Shown here: positions 7,674-14,632 of the stretch, piece by piece
Numbering within the stretch: the first letter of the stretch is position 1
Layout of the letters: the number at the start of each line of letters is the position of its first letter
Assembly: GCA_046597455.1 (NCBI GenBank)
Contig: JBKJKJ010000395.1
Location: forward strand, 1 to 27,218
DNA length: 27,218 nt
Direction of reading: 5' to 3'
Source: JAQGMV01 sp046597455
GTDB lineage: Bacteria; Pseudomonadota; Gammaproteobacteria; Burkholderiales; SG8-41
Made by a program: the position numbers and the translations under genes
Notes under the pieces: generated by a model
Told to the model about the DNA's origin: nothing
The model's database searches: none
Seen by the model: the letters and a program-made list of their open reading frames with translations, nothing else

Positions 7674-8109
7674 GGTGCACTCCTGACTCGGGGAATATGA
7701 GCTGCGTGAACTGGCCTCGCGTGAGCACGGTGCCCGTCTCCTCGTCGCGCGTTTCGAACTGCGTGACGATGTAGTGGCGTCCGCGCTTCTCGTATTTGTC
7801 GATGATTTTGCCGTGCGAGCGCACCCGCATGCCGAGACGCATCGGCTCGAGAAACTCGAACTGCATCTTGGCGTGCAGCCCCGCAGGCACGATGTATTTG
7901 CTGTGGCGCATGAGCAGCGCCTGGTTGCCCATCATCACCGGATGGGTAATCGTGCCGCCGAATGGCGAGTCTTCGAAATACCACGGATGGTGGTCGTCCA
8001 CGGCATACGCGAAAGTCTCGACGTCTTCGGGCTTGATGAGGAAATCGTCGGACCTGAATTCCTCGCCCACGGTCACGGCCTCGTACGAAATCGTCTTGAA
8101 TTCGACCAT
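7654..8109 (-). CDS. MaoC-like / FAS1-type dehydratase hot-dog protein (MaoC-1)
   Basis: This 151-residue hot-dog fold protein resembles the N-terminal MaoC (FAS1-like dehydratase) group. It has AYAVDDHHPWYFEDSPFGG followed by THPVMMGNQ, the region that holds the acyl-CoA pantetheine tunnel in relatives. The frame can be extended upstream, but the ATG at 8109 has AAGGAGG eight bases before it and starts at the family's natural N-terminus, so I use it. Its last 20 nt overlap the GTG start of MaoC-2. It lies 68 nt downstream of the MmgE/PrpD gene. The two MaoC proteins probably assemble into one hydratase or dehydratase acting on a CoA ester made by the synthetase at the end of the cluster. Confidence 0.83.
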   Translation of the reverse strand: MVEFKTISYEAVTVGEEFRSDDFLIKPEDVETFAYAVDDHHPWYFEDSPFGGTITHPVMMGNQALLMRHSKYIVPAGLHAKMQFEFLEPMRLGMRVRSHGKIIDKYEKRGRHYIVTQFETRDEETGTVLTRGQFTQLIFPESGVHRETTNR

Positions 8110-8177
8110 ACTGCCTGCCTCCTTTTGTAGCGTCCCTGCGACGTACCTGCGGCGTACCGTTCGAGCGCGCCTTCGAA

Positions 8178-9542
8178 TCAATCCGAAAGCAGCCCGATCA
8201 CGCTGCGGATATCGGCTGCGCGGTCCATTGCCCACAGCGCATGCAGCGCTGCATCGCACTGCTGCGGGCTGCGCCGCCTGCCGAGCATCTCGCGAAACTT
8301 GCGCTCGACGGCCGCATCGTCCATCGGATTCCTGGCGTGGCCCGTGGGATACGTCGTTTCGACCGTGTGGGTTTCACCTGACATCATGCGGATACTGACG
8401 CGTCCCGGCGAAGCCTCGGGATAGGCGGCCGAAAGTGCCGCGTCCTCGCGAACTTTCACTTTTCGCATCAGGTTAGCGACGGCCGAATCGCGCAGCCGCG
8501 ACTCGGCAAACGATGCGTTGGTCACTTCACCGTCGAGCAATGCGATCGAAACGCAATACGGAAGGCTGTGATCGGCCGTTTCACGCGTCGTGGGCGCCCA
8601 GCGCGAAGGCTCGCCGCCCATCATGCTGACAGCGGTTCGATACGCGTCGACCTGGATGTCTTCGATGCGCGCGACATCCACGCGAGCGCGCAGCGCCAGC
8701 GCCGCCAGCACGGCCGACTGGCCGTGGTAGCACACCGGCAGGCTCTTCACGTGCGTCTCACCAATCATGCGGCCGTTTTCCGGAAGCGGCCATTCGAAGC
8801 GCCCGATCACGTCCCACAGGCCGCCTTCGCCTTCGAATACCGCGGTGGGGCCGGTGAAACCCTCTTTCGCCAATATGGCTGCGAAGACGGCATTGCGCGA
8901 GGCGTTGGCGCCGGCGCACCCTTTCCAAATCGAGAGATGCCCGCGGCGGCTTTGCGCAAGCGCCATGTTCGGCGCCAGCGCGAGCGCGATGGCGTTACCC
9001 ATCTGCGCCCGGTCGAGCCCCAGTATTTTTCCCACACCCAGGACACCGCCGAGCACGCCGTATACCGGCTGGTCCCAGCCTTTCGAGTTGATATCGACCG
9101 CATCGCAGAAGCTGCAGTAGACGTCGTAGGCCAGCACGATGGCATTGATGACCGACTTTCCGTCGGCTCCGACCGATTCGGCTGCCGCCAGGATGCCGGG
9201 GGTCACGTCGCTGGGGTGCCCCCGGCTGATGCCCAGATAGGTGTCGCTGATGTCGAGCAATCTCACCATGACCCCGTTCGCAAAAGCCGCCGCTTCCGGT
9301 GTCGTCCTGACATCGCTTCCCCAGATGCTCGCGCCATCGCCGTCGTGGGCGCGCGAACGGCCGGCGACCGCGCGCGCCATGCGCGCAGGCGGCTCATCGT
9401 ACGCGCCGAGCGCGGAAGCGAAGGTATCGATCACGCGTCGCTTGCATTCGTGAATCGTGGTTGCGGGCAGCGCATCGTATTGCGCACGCTCGGCATACGC
9501 GACAAGGCGTTCGGTGGTCGCGTCCCAGGTTGTCTCGCTCAT
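8178..9542 (-). CDS. MmgE/PrpD family protein
   Basis: This is a full-length (454-residue) MmgE/PrpD-fold enzyme. The family includes 2-methylcitrate dehydratase (PrpD), cis-aconitate decarboxylase and many uncharacterised members acting on di- and tricarboxylic acids without iron-sulfur clusters. Typical features are the helical N-terminal domain with RVIDTFASALGA, the central GHPSDVTPGILAAAE and GVLGGVLGVGKILGLD stretches, the segment HLSIWKGCAGANASRNAVFAA, and HVKSLPVCYHGQ before the C-terminal lid domain. The start at 9542 has GGAGAG four bases upstream. The gene follows a Bug protein after 21 nt and precedes the MaoC pair, so it is in a catabolic operon. Whether it dehydrates, hydrates or decarboxylates its substrate cannot be told from sequence. 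Confidence 0.9.
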   Translation of the reverse strand: MSETTWDATTERLVAYAERAQYDALPATTIHECKRRVIDTFASALGAYDEPPARMARAVAGRSRAHDGDGASIWGSDVRTTPEAAAFANGVMVRLLDISDTYLGISRGHPSDVTPGILAAAESVGADGKSVINAIVLAYDVYCSFCDAVDINSKGWDQPVYGVLGGVLGVGKILGLDRAQMGNAIALALAPNMALAQSRRGHLSIWKGCAGANASRNAVFAAILAKEGFTGPTAVFEGEGGLWDVIGRFEWPLPENGRMIGETHVKSLPVCYHGQSAVLAALALRARVDVARIEDIQVDAYRTAVSMMGGEPSRWAPTTRETADHSLPYCVSIALLDGEVTNASFAESRLRDSAVANLMRKVKVREDAALSAAYPEASPGRVSIRMMSGETHTVETTYPTGHARNPMDDAAVERKFREMLGRRRSPQQCDAALHALWAMDRAADIRSVIGLLSD

Positions 9543-9563
9543 CGCACTCTCCTCGATCGATCT

Positions 9564-10541
9564 TCAGTCCGCCTTGATATTGGCTGCCTTGATGAGCTTC
9601 GCCCACTTCGCGAGCTCGCTTTTTACGAGCGCGGCCATCTCGGCAGGCGTGCTCGGGGTCGGATCCAGGCCCTGCGCGGCCATGATCGCTTTCGATTCGG
9701 GCTGCTCGAGCCCCTGCCGCACCAGCGCATTGAGCCGGTTCACGACAGGCACCGGCGTTCCCGCCGGCGCGAAGAGCGCGTTCCACGTCGTCACCTCATA
9801 GCCCGGAACGCCGGCCTCGGCGATCGTGGGCACCTGCGGCAGCGCCGGTGAGCGTTGCGCGCCCGAGACGCCCAGTGCGGCGAGCTTGCCTGTCTTCACA
9901 TACGGAACGACGCTCGTGCTGCCGAAATGCAGCGCCACCTGTCCGCCGAGGAGATCGGGCATCACCTGGCCGGTGCCTTTGTACGGAATGTGCACCATGT
10001 TCACGCCGGCCATGTGATTGAAAAGCGCGCCTGACAGATGCGTTGCACTGCCGACGCCCACCGAAGCGTAATTGAGCTCGCCCGGGTGCGCTTTCGCCAG
10101 CGCGATGAGCTGCTTCACAGTGCGCACCTGGAGTGACGGATGCGCAACGAGGAACAGCATGTAGGACGAGACTTTGGAAATGGCGTCGAAGTCCCGCACC
10201 GGATCGTAGGGCGTCTTCGGGACGAGTGTGGGATTGACGGTAATACTGCTCTGCACGATCAGTAGCGTATAGCCGTCAGGAGCGGACTTGGCCACGAGAT
10301 CGACGCCGATGGTCCCGCCCGCCCCGGCGCGATTTTCAACCACCACCTGCTGGCCCAGCTCGGGGCTGGCGGTCCGTGCCAGCATGCGTGCAACCAGATC
10401 GAGCGAGCCTCCCGGGCTGAACGGCACGATCATGCGGATCGGCTTCGCGGGATAGCTTTGCGCGTGCACGCCCCCGACTGTAAGCAGAGCCGTCCCGAGG
10501 ACTGCGCTACCCAGGACGGCGTTTCGTGTATTCAGCCTCAT
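9564..10541 (-). CDS. Bug/TctC-family periplasmic solute-binding protein (copy 2)
   Basis: This 325-residue TTT-family binding protein has a signal peptide (residues 1-27, cleavage near VHAQS). The first ligand loop is VPFSPGGSLDLVAR, followed by RAGAGGTIG and PDGYT; the second loop is VGVGSATH, followed by HIPYKGTG. All are standard for Bug proteins that bind carboxylates or small amphipathic ligands. The start at 10541 is preceded by AAGGGA. It sits directly upstream of MmgE/PrpD (21 nt), so it is likely cotranscribed with the MmgE, MaoC, MaoC, synthetase set and may supply that pathway's substrate or sense it. Upstream, an octamer array separates it from the crotonase gene. No TctA/TctB partners are in view. 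Confidence 0.93.
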   Translation of the reverse strand: MRLNTRNAVLGSAVLGTALLTVGGVHAQSYPAKPIRMIVPFSPGGSLDLVARMLARTASPELGQQVVVENRAGAGGTIGVDLVAKSAPDGYTLLIVQSSITVNPTLVPKTPYDPVRDFDAISKVSSYMLFLVAHPSLQVRTVKQLIALAKAHPGELNYASVGVGSATHLSGALFNHMAGVNMVHIPYKGTGQVMPDLLGGQVALHFGSTSVVPYVKTGKLAALGVSGAQRSPALPQVPTIAEAGVPGYEVTTWNALFAPAGTPVPVVNRLNALVRQGLEQPESKAIMAAQGLDPTPSTPAEMAALVKSELAKWAKLIKAANIKAD

Positions 10542-10569
10542 TGCTCATCCCTTCGTGGCGATGCAGTTC

Positions 10570-10622
10570 CATCACTACATCACTACATCACTGCATCACT
10601 GCATCACTCCGTCACTACATCA
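10570..10622. repeat. Octamer array, NNCATCAC units (array B)
   Basis: About seven consecutive 8-nt units of the form NNCATCAC on the plus strand (TACATCAC, TGCATCAC, TCCGTCAC variants) fill the 100-nt gap between the crotonase stop (10642) and the Bug-2 start (10541). On the coding strand the unit reads GTGATGNN. The array ends 28 nt upstream of the Bug-2 start codon and only one orientation is present. Confidence 0.88.
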
Positions 10623-10641
10623 GCGCACCGCGTGCAACCCG

Positions 10642-11430
10642 TCATTCCCCCGTGAACTTCGGTGGCCGTCTTTCGCGCCATGCGCGGTGACCTTCCTTCT
10701 TGTCCTCGGTGCCTTCGAGCGCGAGAAAGCGATACTGGTCGAGCAGCGCCGCGTCGGTGAGATGAGGCATGTTGAGCCCCTGGTTGAGCGAATCGCGCGT
10801 GAGACGCGCCGAGAGTGGCGGATGCCCCGCGATGTGTTCCGCCACTTCGAGGGCTTTGGCCATCAGCTCGGCGTGCGGCACCACCCACTGCGCGAGGCCG
10901 ATGCGATACGCCTCGTCCGCCTTCAGCGGAAAACCCATGCCGAGCCGCATCGCCTGTCCCTTGCCGACCCACCGCGCGAGCCGCACCAGCGCGCCCTGCG
11001 CGGGCAGGATGCCGAGCCGCACCTGCGGCAGCCGCCACTCCGCGCGCTCGGAGGCGACGATGAGGTCGCACGAATACGTCACGATGCAGCCGATGCCCAC
11101 CGCGTAGCCGTTGACGGCGGCGATGAGCGGCTTGGCGAAATCGTCCATCACCCGAAAAGCGTGATGCTTGCGTTTGGGCAGGTTCAGTATGAATTCCGCG
11201 GAATTGTTGAGCGTGTGCGTCTTCGGGTTCTTCAGATCCGCCCCGGCGGAGAACGCGCCACCCGCTTCGTCTCCGGTCAGGATGACCGCGCGGATGTCGG
11301 TGTCGGCTTCGGCCTCTTCGAGCCGCAGCCGCAGGGCTTCGTAATACTCTTCGTGCCAGGCGTTGCGGACTTCGGGACGGCTGAACGTCAGGATGCCGAC
11401 GTGGCCGCGCTTTTCATACAGTAGCGGCAT
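10642..11430 (-). CDS. Enoyl-CoA hydratase/isomerase (crotonase) superfamily protein lacking both usual hydratase glutamates
   Basis: This crotonase-fold enzyme (262 residues, full length) acts on acyl-CoA thioesters. The CoA-binding and oxyanion-hole segments are intact: AFSAGADL (59-66) and NGYAVGIGC (107-115). In classical enoyl-CoA hydratase the two catalytic glutamates lie in a PE motif and about 20 residues later. Here the first is Gln136 (RLPQVRLGIL) and the second aligns with Met161 in KGQAMRLG. Water addition by the textbook mechanism therefore looks unlikely; isomerase, hydrolase, decarboxylase or C-C lyase activity is possible. The start at 11430 has GGAGA about ten bases upstream. 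The gene sits between two Bug genes: 120 nt downstream of Bug-3 and followed by Bug-2 after an octamer array. Confidence 0.86.
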   Translation of the reverse strand: MPLLYEKRGHVGILTFSRPEVRNAWHEEYYEALRLRLEEAEADTDIRAVILTGDEAGGAFSAGADLKNPKTHTLNNSAEFILNLPKRKHHAFRVMDDFAKPLIAAVNGYAVGIGCIVTYSCDLIVASERAEWRLPQVRLGILPAQGALVRLARWVGKGQAMRLGMGFPLKADEAYRIGLAQWVVPHAELMAKALEVAEHIAGHPPLSARLTRDSLNQGLNMPHLTDAALLDQYRFLALEGTEDKKEGHRAWRERRPPKFTGE

Positions 11431-11550
11431 GTTTGCGATTCTCCGTGGAGAGGGTGTGGATGGCGGCCCGCCCGAAGTCGTACATGAGGCGGGTCATGCC
11501 CGCGGCCGCGCGCGGCAGGCGATGCTGATCGAATTCAGTCATTTCGCGCT

Positions 11551-12543
11551 TCAGTCGGCTTTCATGCCCGCTGCCTTGATCACTTGGCTGTTGAGCGCGA
11601 GCTCGCGCTCGATCATCTGGCCGAAAGCCTTGGGACCGAGCCCGACGGGGTCGGTGCCCTGCCCCGCGAAGCGCTCTTTCACTTCGGGCGTTTTGAGCAC
11701 GGCAGCGATCTGGGCGTAGAGGTAGTTCACGACAGGCGCAGGGGTCCCGGCCGGTGCCAGCACGCCCTGCCACGGCGCGGTGTTGAAATCTTTCACGCCG
11801 GCCTCTGCGAGCGTCGGCACGTCCGGCAGATAAGGCACGCGCTCGTTACCCGAGGTGCCCAGCACCTTGACCCTGCCGCTCTTCAGGTGAGGCATGATCG
11901 TCGGCGGCGTCGTGAAAATAAGCTGCACCTCGTTCTGTATGAGGGCCGTCAGGGCGGGTGCGCCGCCCTTGAACGGGATCGAGACCATTTTGGTATGGGT
12001 CAGCAGCTTGAACACTTCGGCCGCAAGCGCGCCGGAACTGCTCGGCGTTGCCCACGCGACGTTCAGCGAGTCCGGCTTCGCCTGCGCGAGCCTGATCAGC
12101 TCTGCGACGGTGTTCGCAGGCACCTGCGCGTTCAGCGCAAGCAACAGCGGCTGCTGGCCGGCGAGCGCGATCGGCGTGAAATCCCGGTAAACGTCGTAAG
12201 GCAGTTTGCGGCTGTAGATGAAAGGCACGATGGTGTGCGCCGCATAGGTGAAGAGCAGCGTGTAACCGTCAGGTCGCGCTTTGGCGACGATCTCGTTGCC
12301 CAGCAGGCCGCCGGCGCCGGGCCGATTGTCGACGACGAACGCCCGGCCCACCACATCGCTCAGCTTCGTGAGCACGATGCGCGCGATGATGTCCGTGCCG
12401 CCTGCCGCCGCGACCGGCACGATCACCCGCACCGGGCGGTCCGGGTAACCGCCCGGCCCCGGCGTGGGCTGGGCGACGCTTGCGGACGCCAGCGTGACCA
12501 GGCCGAGCGCGCCGAGCACCCGGATGAGCAAACGACACGTCAT
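11551..12543 (-). CDS. Bug/TctC-family periplasmic solute-binding protein (copy 3)
   Basis: This is a TTT-family periplasmic binding protein of 330 residues from the ATG at 12543, which follows GGGAGA closely and begins a clear signal peptide (MTCRLLIRVLG to ASVAQ, about residues 1-25). The frame extends 42 codons further upstream, but that part has no signal-peptide logic and overlaps repeat DNA, so I exclude it. The first loop VPVAAAGGTDIIAR and RPGAGGLLG are typical. The second ligand loop, normally G-S/T-x-x-H, reads ATPSSSGALAAE and lacks the usual histidine, suggesting a ligand different from the other three Bug proteins. It heads the stretch leading to the crotonase and lies downstream of a repeat-rich gap. 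Confidence 0.92.
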   Translation of the reverse strand: MTCRLLIRVLGALGLVTLASASVAQPTPGPGGYPDRPVRVIVPVAAAGGTDIIARIVLTKLSDVVGRAFVVDNRPGAGGLLGNEIVAKARPDGYTLLFTYAAHTIVPFIYSRKLPYDVYRDFTPIALAGQQPLLLALNAQVPANTVAELIRLAQAKPDSLNVAWATPSSSGALAAEVFKLLTHTKMVSIPFKGGAPALTALIQNEVQLIFTTPPTIMPHLKSGRVKVLGTSGNERVPYLPDVPTLAEAGVKDFNTAPWQGVLAPAGTPAPVVNYLYAQIAAVLKTPEVKERFAGQGTDPVGLGPKAFGQMIERELALNSQVIKAAGMKAD

Positions 12544-12599
12544 TGTCCATTCTCCCGACGCCACGTTGGAGGCGAAGCCGCCTCGCATATGGATAAGGG

Positions 12600-12636
12600 C
12601 GTCATCGCGAGTCGCACCGCGACGTGGCGATCCCGT
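12600..12636. repeat. Dispersed palindromic repeat, CGTCATTGCGAG type
   Basis: The sequence CGTCATCGCGAG starts a 37-nt unit that ends in GTGGCGATCCCG. It matches in layout the two copies near 26468 and 26602. A 5-bp perfect stem (12611-12615 with 12619-12623) lies inside. Repeats of this type are scattered in many bacterial genomes (established knowledge, from memory). Confidence 0.65.
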
Positions 12637-12675
12637 GGCGCACGCTCGTGATTCTGAAGTTCGCGTCATTCTTCA

Positions 12676-12720
12676 CCGTCCGTTCGTGCTGAGCGTAAAA
12701 CTTTGAAGTCGAAGCATGAA
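12676..12720. repeat. Degenerate copy of a CTGAGC...GTCGAAG intergenic repeat
   Basis: CCGTTCGTGCTGAGC (12679-12693) followed after an irregular spacer by GTCGAAGCATGAA resembles the widespread proteobacterial intergenic repeat that pairs a CTGAGC arm with a GTCGAAG segment. The spacer is longer than usual, so the copy looks decayed. Confidence 0.5.
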
Positions 12721-12766
12721 GGGCGTTGTTCGTCGTTCATCCTTCGACTTCGGCACCTGTTGACGT

Positions 12767-12806
12767 TCCTTGTCCTGAAGTTGTCGAAGGGCTCAGGACA
12801 AACGGA
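12767..12806. repeat. Copy of a TGTCGAAGGGCTCAGGAC intergenic repeat
   Basis: GTCCTGA (12772-12778) pairs perfectly with TCAGGAC (12793-12799) across a 14-nt loop containing TTGTCGAAGG, and ACAAACGG follows. The layout matches a common proteobacterial intergenic hairpin repeat known from many genomes. It lies upstream of Bug-3 and downstream of the CMD-like gene, where it may act as an mRNA hairpin. Confidence 0.65.
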
Positions 12807-12834
12807 ATTTGAAGCGAACTCATGAATCAGGCTG

Positions 12835-13215
12835 CTAGGCTTTCTTCTCTTCCCCGATCACCTGCTTCGCCACACGGAAGCAGTCGACGCCGACGGGAAT
12901 GCCGCAGTAAACCGCGATCTGCGTGAGCACGGCGCGCAGCTCGTCTTTCGTCAGCCCGTTACGCAGGGCGGCGCGAAAGTGCAGCTCGAACTCGTGCATT
13001 TTTCCCAGCGCGGCAATCATGCCCAGGTTGAGTACGCTGCGCTCACGCCGCGACAGCGTCTCGTCGGTCCAGCACAGGCCCCAGCAATACTCGCTCACCA
13101 TTTCCTGGAACGGCTTGTTGAAATCGTCGGCGTTCTTCATCGCGCGGTCCACATACTCATCCCCGAGCACTTCGCGCCGCGCCTTCAGCCCTGCATCCAT
13201 CAGCTTCTTGTCCAT
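12835..13215 (-). CDS. Carboxymuconolactone decarboxylase family protein
   Basis: This is a small all-alpha protein of the carboxymuconolactone decarboxylase (CMD) family. From the ATG at 13215 it has 126 residues, about the length of PcaC. The start is supported by AGGAGA and AAGGA just upstream; the longer frame to 13323 crosses repeat-like DNA and is rejected. Family landmarks are LSRRERSVLNLGMIAALG (55-72), ELHFRAALRNGLTKDEL and QIAVYCGIPVGVDCF. The CxxC pair of AhpD-type peroxidases is absent, so it is closer to decarboxylase-like members. A role in 4-carboxymuconolactone breakdown is not supported by neighbours, because no other protocatechuate genes are present. It is the last gene of the Bug-4 cluster and may process a lactone or unstable intermediate there. 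Confidence 0.84.
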   Translation of the reverse strand: MDKKLMDAGLKARREVLGDEYVDRAMKNADDFNKPFQEMVSEYCWGLCWTDETLSRRERSVLNLGMIAALGKMHEFELHFRAALRNGLTKDELRAVLTQIAVYCGIPVGVDCFRVAKQVIGEEKKA

Positions 13216-13337
13216 TCCTTTTCTCCTGGTTTCGACGTGGGTCATTCGTTCCTGCACGACAGGGAGGCGCTGCGGAGAGTATCGAGCCGCAGTGATACCG
13301 GGACTACCGCGATGCTGCACCACGAAAGGCTAACCCC

Positions 13338-13475
13338 CACACCACTGCATCACCGCATCACCGCATCACTACACCACTGCATCACCGCATCCCTACATCA
13401 CTCCATCACTACATCACCGCATCACCCCATCACCCCATCACCCCATCACCCCATCCCCCTGTCACGGCATCACTG
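13338..13475. repeat. Octamer array, NNCATCAC units (array C)
   Basis: About 17 consecutive 8-nt units on the plus strand (GCATCACC, CCATCACC, TACATCAC and variants) occupy the gap between the ThDP beta-subunit stop (13492) and the CMD-like start (13215). All units face the same way, so there is no strong foldback, unlike array A. The right half is the most regular, with four or five near-identical CCATCACC units (13427-13455). Confidence 0.9.
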
Positions 13476-13491
13476 CGCCGTCTCGCGGCGC

Positions 13492-14088
13492 TCAGTCGAA
13501 CGCCGCCTGCCCCAGCAGGTTTTCGCGGAAGCGGTTTTTCAGATGCGTACCGTCGCGCATCCGGATTGACATGGGATAGCGTTTGTTGCTGACCTTCACG
13601 TTAATCAGCACCGCGCCCTTATGCTGATAGACGGCGTCGATTCCCCGATTGAGCTCGTCCTGCGTGTAAACCGATTCCGCGACCGGAAAACCGGCGCCTT
13701 TCGCCATCGCCGAAAGGCTCACCCCGCGCGCAGTATGCGTTGCCTGCATGCCGGTCTCGGCATACAGCTCGTTGTCCATGACGACGATCGACAGATTGTC
13801 GGGTTTGTGTGCGCCTATCGTCGCGAGCGAGCCCAGCCCCATCAGCATTTCGCCGTCGCCGGTGATCACGATGACGCGACGCTTCGGCTGCGCGAGCGCG
13901 AGCCCCAGACCCGTCATCGCAGCTGCGCCCATCGCGCCCCACAGGTAGAACGTATTCGGATGATCGTGCACGCCACAGTCGTAGCAGCTCGAGCCCAGAC
14001 CCGTGACGACCAGCGCTTCCCCACGGCGGTCGAGTATGGCCTTGACGACTTCACGCCGGTCCAGCGTTCCTTTTTTCTCATCAGCCAT
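13492..14088 (-). CDS. ThDP-dependent decarboxylase, catalytic (beta, ComE-like) subunit
   Basis: This is the C-terminal ThDP-binding half of a split 2-oxoacid decarboxylase, 198 residues. The cofactor motif begins at GDG (77-79) and ends in DN (105-106), the classical GDG-x26-N arrangement that binds Mg2+ and diphosphate. Preceding GAMGAAAMTGLGLALAQP is the usual substrate-channel helix. Its best-known relatives are sulfopyruvate decarboxylase ComE and the C-terminal half of phosphonopyruvate decarboxylase. The ATG at 14088 follows immediately after the TAA of the alpha subunit, with GGAG inside the alpha gene acting as ribosome site, so the two are translationally coupled. An additional dehydrogenase and an enolase-superfamily enzyme upstream suggest decarboxylation of a 2-oxo acid to an aldehyde. 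The exact substrate is not determinable. Confidence 0.88.
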   Translation of the reverse strand: MADEKKGTLDRREVVKAILDRRGEALVVTGLGSSCYDCGVHDHPNTFYLWGAMGAAAMTGLGLALAQPKRRVIVITGDGEMLMGLGSLATIGAHKPDNLSIVVMDNELYAETGMQATHTARGVSLSAMAKGAGFPVAESVYTQDELNRGIDAVYQHKGAVLINVKVSNKRYPMSIRMRDGTHLKNRFRENLLGQAAFD

Positions 14089-14619
14089 TTATTTGCTCCA
14101 ATCCTTGAATCCGATCACGCGCTGGCCGATGAGGATGGCAACCGGACGGCTCGTGCTGAATGCCATCTGCCCGCCTGCGAATACGACCTCCCCCACTTCC
14201 TCGGCGCGGTCGACGTGCTGGACGACGCATCCCGAGTTTTCCAGCACCTTCTGTGTGCTCTGCCCCATCGCGATCTGCCACGGATTGAACTCGCCCCACT
14301 CGCCGCGCATGGTGATCAGCATGAGAAGCGGAAAGCGGCATTCCTGTGCGAGGCTCAGCATGTTGATGCAGTTACCCGCGCCCGAGGACTGCATGAGCAA
14401 TGCGCCACGCTGCCCGCCGAGCCAGGCACCGGCGAGCATCGCCACACCTTCCTGCTCGGCCGTGAGCGACACCGTCTGCATCCCGGCATCGGCCTGGCAG
14501 TCGAGGATGAGCTGCGTGTGGCCCGCATCGGGCACGTAGGCAACCTGCTTTACATCGAGCTTCTTGAACATCTTGTATATGTCTGCCGGCCAGAGGCGCG
14601 GCGGAATTTCTGGTTTCAT
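14089..14619 (-). CDS. ThDP-dependent decarboxylase, pyrimidine-binding (alpha, ComD-like) subunit
   Basis: This is the N-terminal (PYR) half of the same split ThDP enzyme, 176 residues from the ATG at 14619. The glutamate that activates the ThDP pyrimidine is most likely Glu55 in SLTAEQEGVAMLAGAWLGG. MQSSGAGNCINMLSL and a MRGEWGEFNPWQ stretch match the sulfopyruvate/phosphonopyruvate decarboxylase group. The frame extends upstream through low-complexity repeat DNA and into the dehydrogenase gene; that part is not protein-like. No good Shine-Dalgarno precedes 14619, so translation may depend on ribosomes leaving the dehydrogenase gene (stop at 14667). The stop codon abuts the beta-subunit ATG with no gap. 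Confidence 0.86.
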   Translation of the reverse strand: MKPEIPPRLWPADIYKMFKKLDVKQVAYVPDAGHTQLILDCQADAGMQTVSLTAEQEGVAMLAGAWLGGQRGALLMQSSGAGNCINMLSLAQECRFPLLMLITMRGEWGEFNPWQIAMGQSTQKVLENSGCVVQHVDRAEEVGEVVFAGGQMAFSTSRPVAILIGQRVIGFKDWSK

Positions 14620-14632
14620 ATGTTTTGGTATG

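Larger units (their letters stand above)
12544..12834. other. Gene-free gap with degenerate palindromic repeats
   Basis: The 291 nt between Bug-3 and the CMD-like gene contain no credible coding sequence. From left to right they hold one copy of a CGTCATTGCGAG-type palindromic repeat (12600-12636) and two degenerate copies of the repeat type containing TGTCGAAGGGCTCAGGAC (12676-12720 and 12767-12806). The rest shows nothing I recognise. Confidence 0.6.

Noticed and set aside
13338..13475. CRISPR or coding repeat (beta-helix or antifreeze-like peptide)
   Set aside because: An 8-nt period shifts frame every unit, so no constant peptide results, and no spacers are present.
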